Assembly (NCBI GenBank): GCA_030374735.1
Contig: JASCIV010000375.1
Location: 1-22,367 of the forward strand
Source: Gracilaria caudata
Lineage: Eukaryota; Rhodophyta; Florideophyceae; Gracilariales; Gracilariaceae
Length of the DNA stretch: 22,367 bases
Direction of reading: 5' to 3'
The position numbers and the translations under genes are program-made. The notes below the pieces were generated by a model. That model had not been told where the DNA came from. It searched no databases and saw only the letters and a list, made by a program, of their open reading frames with translations. The first letter of the stretch is position 1. Every line of letters begins with the position of its first letter. Of the stretch, positions 8,690 to 17,011 are shown in pieces.

Positions 8690-9731
8690 GCGGAACGGAA
8701 GCGTCACGCGGAAGCGCGCCGTGTCACGCGACAGCTTGTTTCACGGAACACGAGAGAGTGCATTCGCTGACGTGAGACCCTTACGGTGAGGGTCTGTAAC
8801 GCACCTAAGAAACTGTTTCTTGCTTCATAAAATCGGAGAGCTTGGAGCCGCCGCAATCGACGTTGAATGCTTCGAGTCATTAGCTCGTACTACTTCCATA
8901 TTTAATGATTTGATGACAGGAATCCTCTATGTACCAGAGGCTCGATGAGACCGGGTCGCCTCTCATCTTCGTGTCGGAGAGATGGACCGAGTGACAGTCG
9001 CAACTGTCGTTGGTGAAGCCACCTCACGCCTCTGGCAGTGCAACCGACAGTCACGCAGGTGTTGACACGTCACAAATCCGTCACGCCTTCATTGTTTGTT
9101 GCACGATTGACCTCGTCTGCACCTCGCGAGTTTGCTCGTGGCCTTCCCTTGATGTTCTCTAATTGTTGGAAATCCATGCCGCCATATTCTACCGAAGATG
9201 GCAATCTCGATGCTTTCATGTCCTGAGTTCAATTCCGAACGCCGTTTCTGCCAGTCTGTTTACTTCTTTGATCGCGTTCTTCGGGAGGCAAGAGAGGAGA
9301 AAGCTGTAATCGCAAAGTTGGAAAGAATACACCTCCAAATTGCAAAAGACATGAATTTGTCGAAGACACGACATCATGTCATTCCGTTGATACCGTCGGT
9401 ACCTGGCCACATGTTGAACGGCAACGCATTGTGAAGATATCTATTGAGTTCACGTTTTGGGACCCTGGTTCACCCAACTGTACTACAGTATAAACACGAT
9501 AAACATCTCGCACTTAACTCAATGAAGTAAGAAATCTTGAATACAGCCTCGTTGTGTCCAGTCATGCACCATCTCCTCGACATCTCCCGCACTTCTCAGT
9601 TTTCGTTCTCATACTGCCTACTTCAAACATCAATCATCGGTCACCTTCTTTTCAGTTGCGTATCTTTACACGCATTTTGAGAAGATCATGGGTCCACACT
9701 CATTGCATTTATCCCCCATCCATTGATACAT

Positions 9732-9751
9732 TGTAATTGATACCAATTACA
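9732..9751. repeat. Perfect 8-bp hairpin
   Basis: TGTAATTG (9732-9739) and CAATTACA (9744-9751) are exact complements around ATAC. It lies in non-coding AT-rich sequence and no T-run follows. Function unknown. Confidence 0.4.
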
Positions 9752-10607
9752 GACAAGATTGGCAAGGTCAGTGATATGTAGAAACTACAGTTTCAACCTT
9801 CGCCCAAATTCGCAACCAAACTGAACCCCTTTTTTCGCACCATTTGCAAATTTAACGACATTGCCGGAGCCACATGTCTAGCAGTATTCAGTTGTCGTTG
9901 TAGGAATAACTTGTACGAAGATACCTCACTAACTGCGAACCAGTGGCTTAGAGATTCGACTAGCTTCTCAAGCTGTGAAAGCTTCAAACCACTAATTCAC
10001 TATTTTGTGACAGGGGTGGAGCCTGTCGGAGTAGGAGTGAGGAACAACTTGACAAACACGACGACAATTTTGTCTTTTAATAGCACAGTCATCACATTGT
10101 CACGCCTTCCAAGAGCCAGTCCAACTTTCTAGCTCTCAAGTCTCAAGAGGATAGTCTTCAGATCGATAACGGTGGGACATAATAAATGAAAGGTAGCTGG
10201 CCCTCGTTTGTGTAGTGTTGGCGTGTAGGGGTGCCTGTCGCCTTTGGCATTTTGTCAGTCAAGAGTTCGGAAGGACAAGTTTATGTGTTTCTCTCGTTTC
10301 TTGGCAAAAGGCTTTTGCCAAAGCAGTTTTGTTCACGTGTGCCGTTAAATATTTGCGTCCATGTTGGGAATTATGCGCCAACTGGACTGCTTGCTGGGCT
10401 ATCCGGAGTTTGATCCTGTTTTTCTTCAACAAACACCGTGTTTCTCTGCTGTATTCATGTGCAGAATGGAAGAGAGTCTACTTAGCAAAAACACCACGAC
10501 AATAAAGCGCAAACGAACGGGATGCGTCAGTGTAACAATTCAGTTCTTCGGGTCTGTAAACATATCAAATGACAACTCTTGCGATTTCTTGTAACTGTGG
10601 TACTGAC

Positions 10608-10624
10608 TGTGCCAGTCTGGCACA
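10608..10624. repeat. 17-base palindrome with one central base
   Basis: TGTGCCAG (10608-10615), a single T, then CTGGCACA (10617-10624). The tight dyad resembles a binding site for a dimeric protein more than an RNA hairpin, since no loop is possible. No gene start is close. Confidence 0.4.
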
Positions 10625-10766
10625 ATCTAGTCACGCAGCTTATTGTCATATCCCTATAACAATTTGTTCTCTACAGGCCGTGTACTACAACTGAAAAAGC
10701 CTTATAGAACGCTACGCAGCAGTGTTGTGAAAGACCTTCGAAGTAAAAACGAAGCTCTTGTATAAC

Positions 10767-10873
10767 GAGTTTGATGAGAGGAGAAACCTTATATCTAGTA
10801 CAAATTTCATTTTCTTTGAGTAAATAATGCGAAAATGGAGGTCACATTTTTATTTTGCGTCGTCATCAAACTC
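10767..10873. repeat. 11-bp inverted repeat enclosing 85 bases
   Basis: GAGTTTGATGA (10767-10777) is the exact complement of TCATCAAACTC (10863-10873). The enclosed sequence is AT-rich and has no open frame of note. It could be a small decayed inverted-repeat element or a long-loop RNA hairpin. The arms are too short to exclude chance in a window of this size. Confidence 0.3.
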
Positions 10874-11528
10874 ATGCGGTAGATTTACAAGAGAACAATA
10901 TGTGCAGAAAACGTAGTCGAGAACATATCCAATCAGACTTTCTACGTGCTCCATCTTTCCAGGTCATCATTCAAAATACATACAGCCCCTGTAGCCCCTG
11001 AGAATGAAGAGTACTCATCCATACAATACGTTCTTAGTTATCTAAAATGGCAATCTTTTTGTACAAACTGCTTTTATGCACAATTTTCCGTTCTTTTGCG
11101 TTATATACGATTAGCCCCATTATAAACATAACTACTCGGGGTTTGTGTCCGAGATATATTAGATCAAGGGAGAAAGAAGCAGGTAAAAATTTGTTATCGG
11201 ATGAGCAACGGAGGATACCTCAGAGTGTGTGGCTGGCACACATCTTCATTTCTAGAACGTCTTGAAAAACGAAGGCGCAGAAGGATAAACAATGATATCT
11301 ACACGAATTAGGGTTTTATTTTGAGATCTGCTGCAGAAGTTAAACGTTATGGTCTACTGCAACGAATATACTGACACAAAACCGCATGAAAAGTACACCA
11401 CAATTCCATGAAGCAATTTTTTGTCTTGAGAATCGCCTTGTTTCTTACGAAACGAAATGAGGAAGACATTGCTACGTAACTCTAGGAGTAACATGGAGTG
11501 TTTTGATAAAGTGTCACACTTGCATGGG

Positions 11529-11651
11529 TTGGTTCAATCCGATTGGGGCGGGTTGCAATCCGCACACTTGGCTCCAATCCCAATTGCAATTCAGGGCCTC
11601 CCTTCCAATCTGACTGCAATCCAAGTTCCATTTTGCATTCGGGTTGCAATC
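11529..11651. repeat. CAATC-rich degenerate minisatellite
   Basis: Within about 120 bases CAATC or its near variants recur at least seven times. CGGGTTGCAATC occurs exactly twice, at 11549-11560 and 11640-11651. The units drift in spacing and sequence, so this is an old or loosely constrained array. A similar patch with TTGCAATT words lies at 15942-16037. Confidence 0.5.
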
Positions 11652-11834
11652 TAAACACTGCTCAAACGGTAAACTTTGGCGACAAGAGCTTCTAATTTTA
11701 GTTAAACAATAGTGCTTAGCTATGAAGAAGCTCTTGAGAAAATGTATACTGCAAGCTGTTCAAATATTCAGCGGCACATTTAAAGAGTCCTCTAACACCT
11801 ACATTTAGTTTAACGCAGGGCCGTATCCATGACT

Positions 11835-11914
11835 TTCTGACTACAGCGAAAACGCTTATGAATTTTGGCTACTTGACTACTGCTGAGATACGGTAGTAGT
11901 CAACGTAGTCAGAA
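11835..11914. repeat. Nested inverted repeat with TTCTGACTAC arms
   Basis: The outer arms TTCTGACTAC (11835-11844) and GTAGTCAGAA (11905-11914) pair over 10 bp. Inside are AGCG-AAAA-CGCT (11845-11856) and TTGACTACT (11873-11881) with AGTAGTCAA (11895-11903). Folded, this is a three-way junction. Both arm words recur at 12616-12635, so this is a local repeat family rather than an isolated hairpin. Confidence 0.55.
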
Positions 11915-12328
11915 TTATCTAGAGCTGTCCCCCAAAGACTTTGTCGAGACGTTTTGAGTGATGATTTGATACATTGGCTCTCTATCGATATTAGCCTTTT
12001 ACCTCATTCGGGGTCCGATCATAAAGTACAAGTCTTTTTCTCATTGCACAATATTTACAACTAAGAAATTTAGTCTCTTGTCCCTCTCTTTTCAGTTACT
12101 CTACTAAAATGTAATGGAAGCGCTGTCGACAATTTTGAATGATTCTAAGGAAGAGATTGAAGCTCACACCACAAGCAACAACGTTTGCGACTAATATTTC
12201 TCAAATGCATGAAAATGCACAATGGTCGATGTGAAAACAACAAGAACAGCAGAAGCATAGACATCAAAAACTAAAGTAGACTTAGCTCCATGCAAATGTT
12301 TTGGTATGGAGCACACATGCAGCTTGCA

Positions 12329-12337
12329 TATATAAAG
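12329..12337 (+). promoter_or_regulatory. TATA-like sequence without an evident gene
   Basis: TATATAAAG at 12329-12337 is a good match to a TATA box on the plus strand. No convincing coding frame follows within several hundred bases, so either it is chance in AT-rich DNA or it serves a non-coding transcript. Confidence 0.2.
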
Positions 12338-12615
12338 ATGAGTGAAAAAGTTCTCTTTGTGTGTGTCATTTGTGACCTTATTGGTGCAACCAACAAGTTC
12401 GGATCGACTTTGGGCATCATAAAGCACTAGAAACACAAAAGTATTCAACTGTTCTAACAATTTGAAAGTCCAAGCTGCATCCCAATGACAAAGAACACTG
12501 CTACATCCCAAGACGTTTGCGTTCCGCAAGATGATAGTAAACGTAGTACAAATGATTGTGGATATTCTAAACCATTAAACAAGTTAACGATGATCATCAA
12601 CGGCTTTAAGTTTGT

Positions 12616-12701
12616 TTGACTACTTTTCTGACTACTTTGTGTATGACTATCGCGAAATGGCCTGACTATATGACTTCGGACTCTAAGAAAAAAGTAGTCA
12701 T
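12616..12701. repeat. TGACTAY repeat cluster
   Basis: TTGACTACT (12616-12624) and TTCTGACTAC (12626-12635) repeat exactly the words of the element at 11835-11914. TGACTAT follows at 12644 and 12663, and TGACTTC at 12671. An opposite-strand AGTAGTCA closes the cluster at 12693-12700. A further AGTAGTCAA is found at 13015-13023. The pattern of subterminal short repeats in both orientations is seen at ends of some DNA transposons, but no transposase is present. Confidence 0.5.
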
Positions 12702-12705
12702 AAAT

Positions 12706-12729
12706 ATTCCGTGAGCATGCTCACGGAAT
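12706..12729. repeat. Perfect 24-bp palindrome
   Basis: ATTCCGTGAGCA (12706-12717) is followed immediately by its exact reverse complement (12718-12729). It marks the boundary between AT-rich DNA carrying TGACTAY repeats and the GC-rich island to the right. The zero-base spacer suggests a head-to-head junction of terminal repeats or a dimeric protein site. Confidence 0.7.
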
Positions 12730-12780
12730 GGCAGAGGCGTTGCGACGATACCACTACCGCTTCTTTGCGTCTGTGGATGG

Positions 12781-12873
12781 GGGCGTGAGGGCTGGCGGCA
12801 ACAATGGAAATTCGAGGCAAGATTAATTACTTTTTGTAGCGGCCATTGTTAATTGTACGCAGCATTCACGCCC
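12781..12873. repeat. Imperfect inverted repeat, GGGCGTGA arms
   Basis: GGGCGTGA (12781-12788) pairs with TCACGCCC (12866-12873), and AACAATGG (12800-12807) with CCATTGTT (12843-12850). The in-between bases pair only partly. Size and form fit a small MITE-like insertion or a structured RNA. No target-site duplication is obvious. Confidence 0.4.
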
Positions 12874-13045
12874 TAGATCTGCGACGCTGTCTGTGATCAC
12901 CCCGTTTCGGATATCGTCGGCGCCTCCATCCTAGTTGCCTACTATCGACTTCGTCGTGGAGGCCTGGTTGCCGTCCCAGCCCGCACCTTTCTTTTCCCTT
13001 CTACCCCTCCCGGGAGTAGTCAACTCTTAACCAGAGGACGACTTC

Positions 13046-13189
13046 ATGTTGCGCGTCGACGTGTTCCGTGGCGGACCTCGCGCGCGCCGCTCCTCCGCGC
13101 CCTCGCTCGCCTCGCATTTGTCTTGTCCCCTTTCGAAGCTGCCTCTAGCGACGTCGTACGCTACCTTGCTTTTAAATTCTCATGGTTAG
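13046..13189 (+). CDS. Doubtful 47-codon ORF in GC-rich island, transit-peptide-like
   Basis: ATG 13046 opens a short frame whose product begins MLRVDVFRGGPRARRSSAPS, rich in Arg, Ser and Ala like an organelle-targeting presequence. It ends at TAG 13187-13189, only 130 bases before the end of the opposite-strand DUF1399 gene, so there is no room for a mature protein unless transcripts overlap. Composition alone could produce this in GC-rich sequence. It is probably not a gene. Confidence 0.12.
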   Translation: MLRVDVFRGGPRARRSSAPSLASHLSCPLSKLPLATSYATLLLNSHG

Positions 13190-13319
13190 GCTTGGTAACC
13201 ACATGCAGAGGAGTTACTGCACGCTCTTGGAGGATTCGTGCCGCATGCATCTACTTCCGCCCTATGCAATACGACGCACTTGACCCCTAACTCATCACGC
13301 AGTTGCAATCGAACGCATC

Positions 13320-15713
13320 TTAGCAACCACCGCCGCAACCACCGCCTCCGCATCCGCCACCGCCGCCGCCGCAACCGCCGCAACCTCCACAGCCTCCACA
13401 ACCTCCACATCCACCGCAGCCACCAGGACTCGTCCCATTAGGATCGCCAATGTCATCCACAATCCCGGCGAACTGCGAGCTTTTCATAGTGTATCTGCCA
13501 CGCTCGTGTGCGTTATTGCGATTCACATTGATCTTAAACAACCGCCTTGGAGACCCTGGGAAGTCAGTACAATCCCACGAGGTGTTCCCAAGAGCAAGAA
13601 GCATGATCCCCAAACCCCGGTTGCCTTGCGTAGTGGGCACTTCTCCACCTGCTCCCCGAATCACGGCGAAGTCTTTCTGCCCTGCTGACCAAGCAGGATA
13701 CATTGTTTCATGGCTGCCAATGTGCGCCCCTCCACGAGGAGTGAATCTTGGCTGCAAGGTGACGTACAGCGCCGCTGCTGCCGTGCTTATCAGATATGCT
13801 GGCAACAGCTGGCTCACATGACGCACACGCACTTTTGAAGTTTCAAGATCGAAGGCCACTCCACCTGCAGAGATGCCTCCTGCAACTGAAAGGAACGGCA
13901 GCGTGAAGGAATACAACATCGGCTTTTTCTTCGTGCCTGCGGGCTTGAGGTTGAGCCACCTCTTTTGAGAGCTCGCGCCCAATAGCCACAAACGCAGCTT
14001 CAGAAACCCCGGATCTCCGCGCGTTCCTCGAGTGCCAGGCACTCCCCGCCTTCCAGCCTTTCTATCGCCTGGAATTCCAGGAATGCCCTTCCGAGGAGAC
14101 TCAAAGCTCGTCCACTTTCCAGCAATGAGGGCGAAGTCCTCTCCACCAACCCTCAGAACGAGAACCGTTTCTTCAGGAGATGCACTGCATTTGCTAGGGG
14201 GAATGAAGAACGACTTCGAGCCGCACATGCTGTTTGGAAGCACGAGGTGCGCTGTAGCCATCGGATAGTTTGGTTTGTGTGCAGGTGTCTTACATCTGTA
14301 CACCTCCACCAGTGAGGAATGCCGGGTTGGTTTAGCGTTGGAGCTATTGTACATCAGAAAATGTGTCGTTCGACTAACTAAGATGGCATCTTCTTTCATT
14401 TGTCCAAGATAGGTATAGCGTTCCAAAACTCTCTGAGTACTGTCTTGACTGCTGGTACTTGCTGGGTGATTCTTCCTACGCCAATCTGTCCTGTGAACCC
14501 AGTCCAAACCAGTGCTTAGATTCATTGCACTCATGTCAGCATCCCACATTTGGTATACAGTGCTTGGTGACGAAGAACAATCCGCCTGCAGAGTACCGAT
14601 AATTTCAACCAGATCCGACCTTAAAAGTCTTTCCGAGGTTTCAACATTACCCCTCCACATTCCGCCTGCACAGTATATTGGAGAAGAGAATACCTGTGCC
14701 CAGGTTGTGACGGTCGCATCCCAACGCTGGTTGAGCTCGGATCCAGTGGTTCTGTCGTTGAGCGTGTCATCATGTTTGAGCACCGACCCCCGCAACTTCA
14801 CTGTCTTGGTGTTGTACCAACGTGGGTGTAGCATATGAGCGTGCCAGCATACGTCGATATCATATGTCGGAACCCACACCTTGTTCGGGTGCAACTGTTG
14901 CAATTTGAGGAACTTATTGTAACGTCGGAGGGCTGACCGAAGAAACTTGTTCTCTTGATACTGCGGCATAATGCCGACCTGATATTGGAAAGCCATCTGC
15001 CGCTCTGCCGCGGCTACGATGTCGTAGGTGATTTGCGATGGCTCCGTAGAGGAGCCGTCCTTCGGGGAGTCTGTCACGGCCGTGTGAGGCACTTGAAGTG
15101 GGGCGTCCTTGAGACCATCGGTTTTGTCGAAGGGCTCGTTCGGAAACATCTGTTGCCACAGTCGTTCAGCCTCCAACTTTCCAGCCAGTCTTTTCTTCGT
15201 GGGTAAGAGCTCGTGGTCAACAATAACGTCAGGCTCGTCAGGTCGCACGGCGTGCCACATAGCGGCGGAGTCAGTGGCGTATTTGACAGGGCACAGCATA
15301 TGGCAGAACCAAACCCATTCGACGTCAAGAGGCGGAACAAGACGCGAACGCTGCTCAGGGTTGACATTCGCGAGAAGGGGAATCCATAACTGCTCATAGC
15401 GGCGGATGGCCTCCCGTAACACGACGTGGTTGAAATACAAAGCCGGGTACTTGTCAACTTCGTTAAGAACAGAGACTAATGCCTTCACCGACGGCACCAG
15501 ACCTCGCCTTGCCTTCGATGTGCTTCCATGGCGGATAAAGGTAAAACGGTTCATTGGATGATGCGGGGAAAGAAGTACTTGATTGTCGATTTCCGATGAG
15601 ATGTGGTAAGGTGGTACGGATGCGAGGGGGTTCGCGTTTGTAGTGGGTGTGTGTTGAGCTAGAAGATGATTGGTACGCGAGAGATGATTCCCTTCAGGAC
15701 AACAATGACACAT
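13320..15713 (-). CDS. DUF1399 glycine-rich-domain protein (GRDP-like) with Gly-Gly-Cys tail
   Basis: One frame encodes 797 residues from ATG 15713-15711; a TAA lies in frame 24 bases upstream. A second ATG at 15554-15552 (MNRFTFIRHG) is a fair alternative, since the first 53 residues look unstructured. Two copies of the DUF1399 core are visible: PPLDVEWVWFCHMLCP (about 128-143) and TYDIDVCWHAHMLHP (about 283-297), each with D-x-x-W and a following His. Near 542-570 there is a short run of Gly-x-y triplets (GIPGIPGD, GVPGTRGTRGDPG). The chain ends in six GGC units and three longer Gly-run/Cys units, nine Cys in about 33 residues. Plant members (GRDP1/2) have DUF1399 plus a glycine-rich C-terminus and are linked to stress and development; the biochemical role is unknown. 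No signal peptide or membrane segment is seen, so it is probably intracellular. Confidence 0.88.
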   Translation of the reverse strand: MCHCCPEGNHLSRTNHLLAQHTPTTNANPLASVPPYHISSEIDNQVLLSPHHPMNRFTFIRHGSTSKARRGLVPSVKALVSVLNEVDKYPALYFNHVVLREAIRRYEQLWIPLLANVNPEQRSRLVPPLDVEWVWFCHMLCPVKYATDSAAMWHAVRPDEPDVIVDHELLPTKKRLAGKLEAERLWQQMFPNEPFDKTDGLKDAPLQVPHTAVTDSPKDGSSTEPSQITYDIVAAAERQMAFQYQVGIMPQYQENKFLRSALRRYNKFLKLQQLHPNKVWVPTYDIDVCWHAHMLHPRWYNTKTVKLRGSVLKHDDTLNDRTTGSELNQRWDATVTTWAQVFSSPIYCAGGMWRGNVETSERLLRSDLVEIIGTLQADCSSSPSTVYQMWDADMSAMNLSTGLDWVHRTDWRRKNHPASTSSQDSTQRVLERYTYLGQMKEDAILVSRTTHFLMYNSSNAKPTRHSSLVEVYRCKTPAHKPNYPMATAHLVLPNSMCGSKSFFIPPSKCSASPEETVLVLRVGGEDFALIAGKWTSFESPRKGIPGIPGDRKAGRRGVPGTRGTRGDPGFLKLRLWLLGASSQKRWLNLKPAGTKKKPMLYSFTLPFLSVAGGISAGGVAFDLETSKVRVRHVSQLLPAYLISTAAAALYVTLQPRFTPRGGAHIGSHETMYPAWSAGQKDFAVIRGAGGEVPTTQGNRGLGIMLLALGNTSWDCTDFPGSPRRLFKINVNRNNAHERGRYTMKSSQFAGIVDDIGDPNGTSPGGCGGCGGCGGCGGCGGCGGGGGGCGGGGCGGGC
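13323..13429 (-). repeat. Coding trinucleotide-type repeat for the Gly-Gly-Cys tail
   Basis: The plus strand shows CCG/CCA/GCA-type triplets in long succession, encoding the Gly and Cys tail of the DUF1399 protein on the minus strand. Synonymous codons are mixed, so it is not a freshly slipped repeat but one kept at the protein level. Confidence 0.6.
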
Positions 15714-15941
15714 CTCCAAGCTCCATCGTGTTGTGCCTTAGCACGTGTACATGAAAAATGAGCAGATAACCTTTTGAACATTTTCAACAACCGTGTCTTG
15801 GGGCTGCGAAATACCTTCGTACCCTCACGATCTAGGACAAAGAGTAAAACCTCGTAGAAGTTGGCGAGATAAGAGATGAAGGCAGCTTATATATTAATCT
15901 CTTTTGAATCAAAGGGTGGGACAAATTCGATTTTCTTCGAC

Positions 15942-16037
15942 AGCAATCACAGCTTTCCCAGACAATCGCGATTGCAATTACTGTTTCCTACAGCGATCGA
16001 TATTGCAATTCCCACCACGATCGCGATTGGATTGCTA
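15942..16037. repeat. Palindrome-rich TTGCAAT/ATCGCGAT patch
   Basis: CAATCGCGATTG (15963-15974) is a perfect 12-bp palindrome and overlaps ATTGCAAT (15971-15978). GATCGATATTGCAATT and GATCGCGATTGGATTGC follow further on. The words resemble those of the 11529-11651 cluster. Either this is the same degenerate repeat family or a group of dyad sites in the promoter spacer. Confidence 0.4.
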
Positions 16038-16101
16038 CAGGGAACAACAGAGGCAGTCGCTACTTCCATTCATTAAAGCACTTCTTAGCGCAACAGCTAC
16101 G

Positions 16102-16120
16102 TTTTTTTTTTTTTTTTTTT
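16102..16120 (+). repeat. T19 homopolymer
   Basis: Nineteen consecutive T. On the minus strand this is A19, which could be the poly(A) tail scar of a retrotransposed sequence, or a simple poly(dA:dT) nucleosome-excluding tract in a promoter spacer. No retrotransposed gene is recognised beside it. Confidence 0.6.
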
Positions 16121-17011
16121 GGTTTCTTTTAAGCATGCAACCGGTAGTGATCAGTAGAATCATTACTAGCAGCAGTTCTAAATGCTTCCTGCTGGGTCCG
16201 AAGGTCACCAAACGTTTTATCAACCTTCAGAAACATGATTGACTCAAACTCAAGCGGCGTCATGCGTTTTCGATAGTCATATGCGTCATGCTCCAAAAAC
16301 AAAAGTAGAGACGGTCAACTTCGGCCGCTGAACCAAGAATAAATCTATATTGCCATATATGTCTTCTCTGTATGTTTTGCAACGTTCATACTTGTGAAAT
16401 CGCTCTTTACGAGAGTAATTATCAATCGTCTTAGAGCTGGCAACTTCATTGCTTCTCTTAAGGTGGCTGCACGCATGCTGTTCTTCTTACGTAAGCACAT
16501 GAACTCTTCCTCTCTGAACCTTCGTAACTGTAGTTGCAAACGCCGTATTTGGAATTATGGCCGCAATATACCAGGAACACCTATAGAGCGGTGATTCCCT
16601 ATTTCCAAAACCCACAGCTCTTCTTCCGATAGCATTGCCATAGCTGCCATTGAGTATGCCCAAGAGAGTCTGGATTTCCGTAAGAAGATAAGTTGTTGAT
16701 TTCCGCAAACTTGTACATTATCCCTCTACATTCGCCTCTAAACTTGAGGCGAGGGTAGAACAGTTTAACAGCTCAAGTATGGTGATCTGCGCTGTATGTG
16801 CTCGTTCTACTGTCTAGTGCAACTTTTTTCGCGCTCGTTCCATTTCCCACGCAAGATCCGAATCAGATTCTGCTTTTGGTGACTGATTCCACCCGAAAAA
16901 CCCTAGAATCCAGAGAAAGAGTTCTAATTTTTGGGTGCCTGTCCCACTTCAAGGAGAAAGCCCAAAAGTTTACACACTCTTGCATGTAACCGCCCAAGTT
17001 TTTTTTGCGAT

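Larger units (their letters stand above)
8690..13319. other. Gene-poor spacer of about 4.6 kb with scattered repeats
   Basis: No frame here has a recognisable domain together with a proper ATG; the longer ones are at 9198-9434, 10215-10505 and 11047-11265 (+) and 12191-12529 (-), the last having no Met at all. Base composition is AT-rich to about 12700 and turns GC-rich from 12730 to 13190. Small perfect hairpins occur at 8775-8795, 9732-9751 and 10608-10624. GTCACGC appears five times on the plus strand (8703, 8723, 9050, 9080, 10630). The larger repeats are given as separate entries. The interval holds the presumed malectin promoter on its left and the 3' flank of the DUF1399 gene on its right. 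Confidence 0.5.
15714..17011. promoter_or_regulatory. Divergent spacer between DUF1399 and DUF6818 genes
   Basis: The two genes diverge, so both promoters are expected here. A palindrome-rich patch at 15942-16037 and a T19 run at 16102-16120 stand out. Frames of 60 to 112 codons on both strands have no recognisable product. The upstream part of the DUF6818 frame is open from 16931 but has no ATG until 17012. Confidence 0.4.

Noticed and set aside
8775..8795. 7-bp hairpin AGACCCT/AGGGTCT as a terminator
   Set aside because: Eukaryotic context, no T-run, and no gene ends nearby.
9226..9238. GTTCAATTCC as a tRNA T-loop
   Set aside because: No 5-bp T-stem, no matching D-loop or acceptor stem around it.
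11990..12010. AGCCTTTTAC resembling loop I of U5 snRNA
   Set aside because: The flanking bases do not form the required stem, and no Sm site with a following hairpin is present.
12191..12529. 112-codon minus-strand open frame
   Set aside because: Contains no ATG in the open stretch, so it cannot start normally; no family resemblance.
16931..17011. Upstream extension of the DUF6818 frame
   Set aside because: Opens at TTG and has no ATG before 17012; treated as leader.
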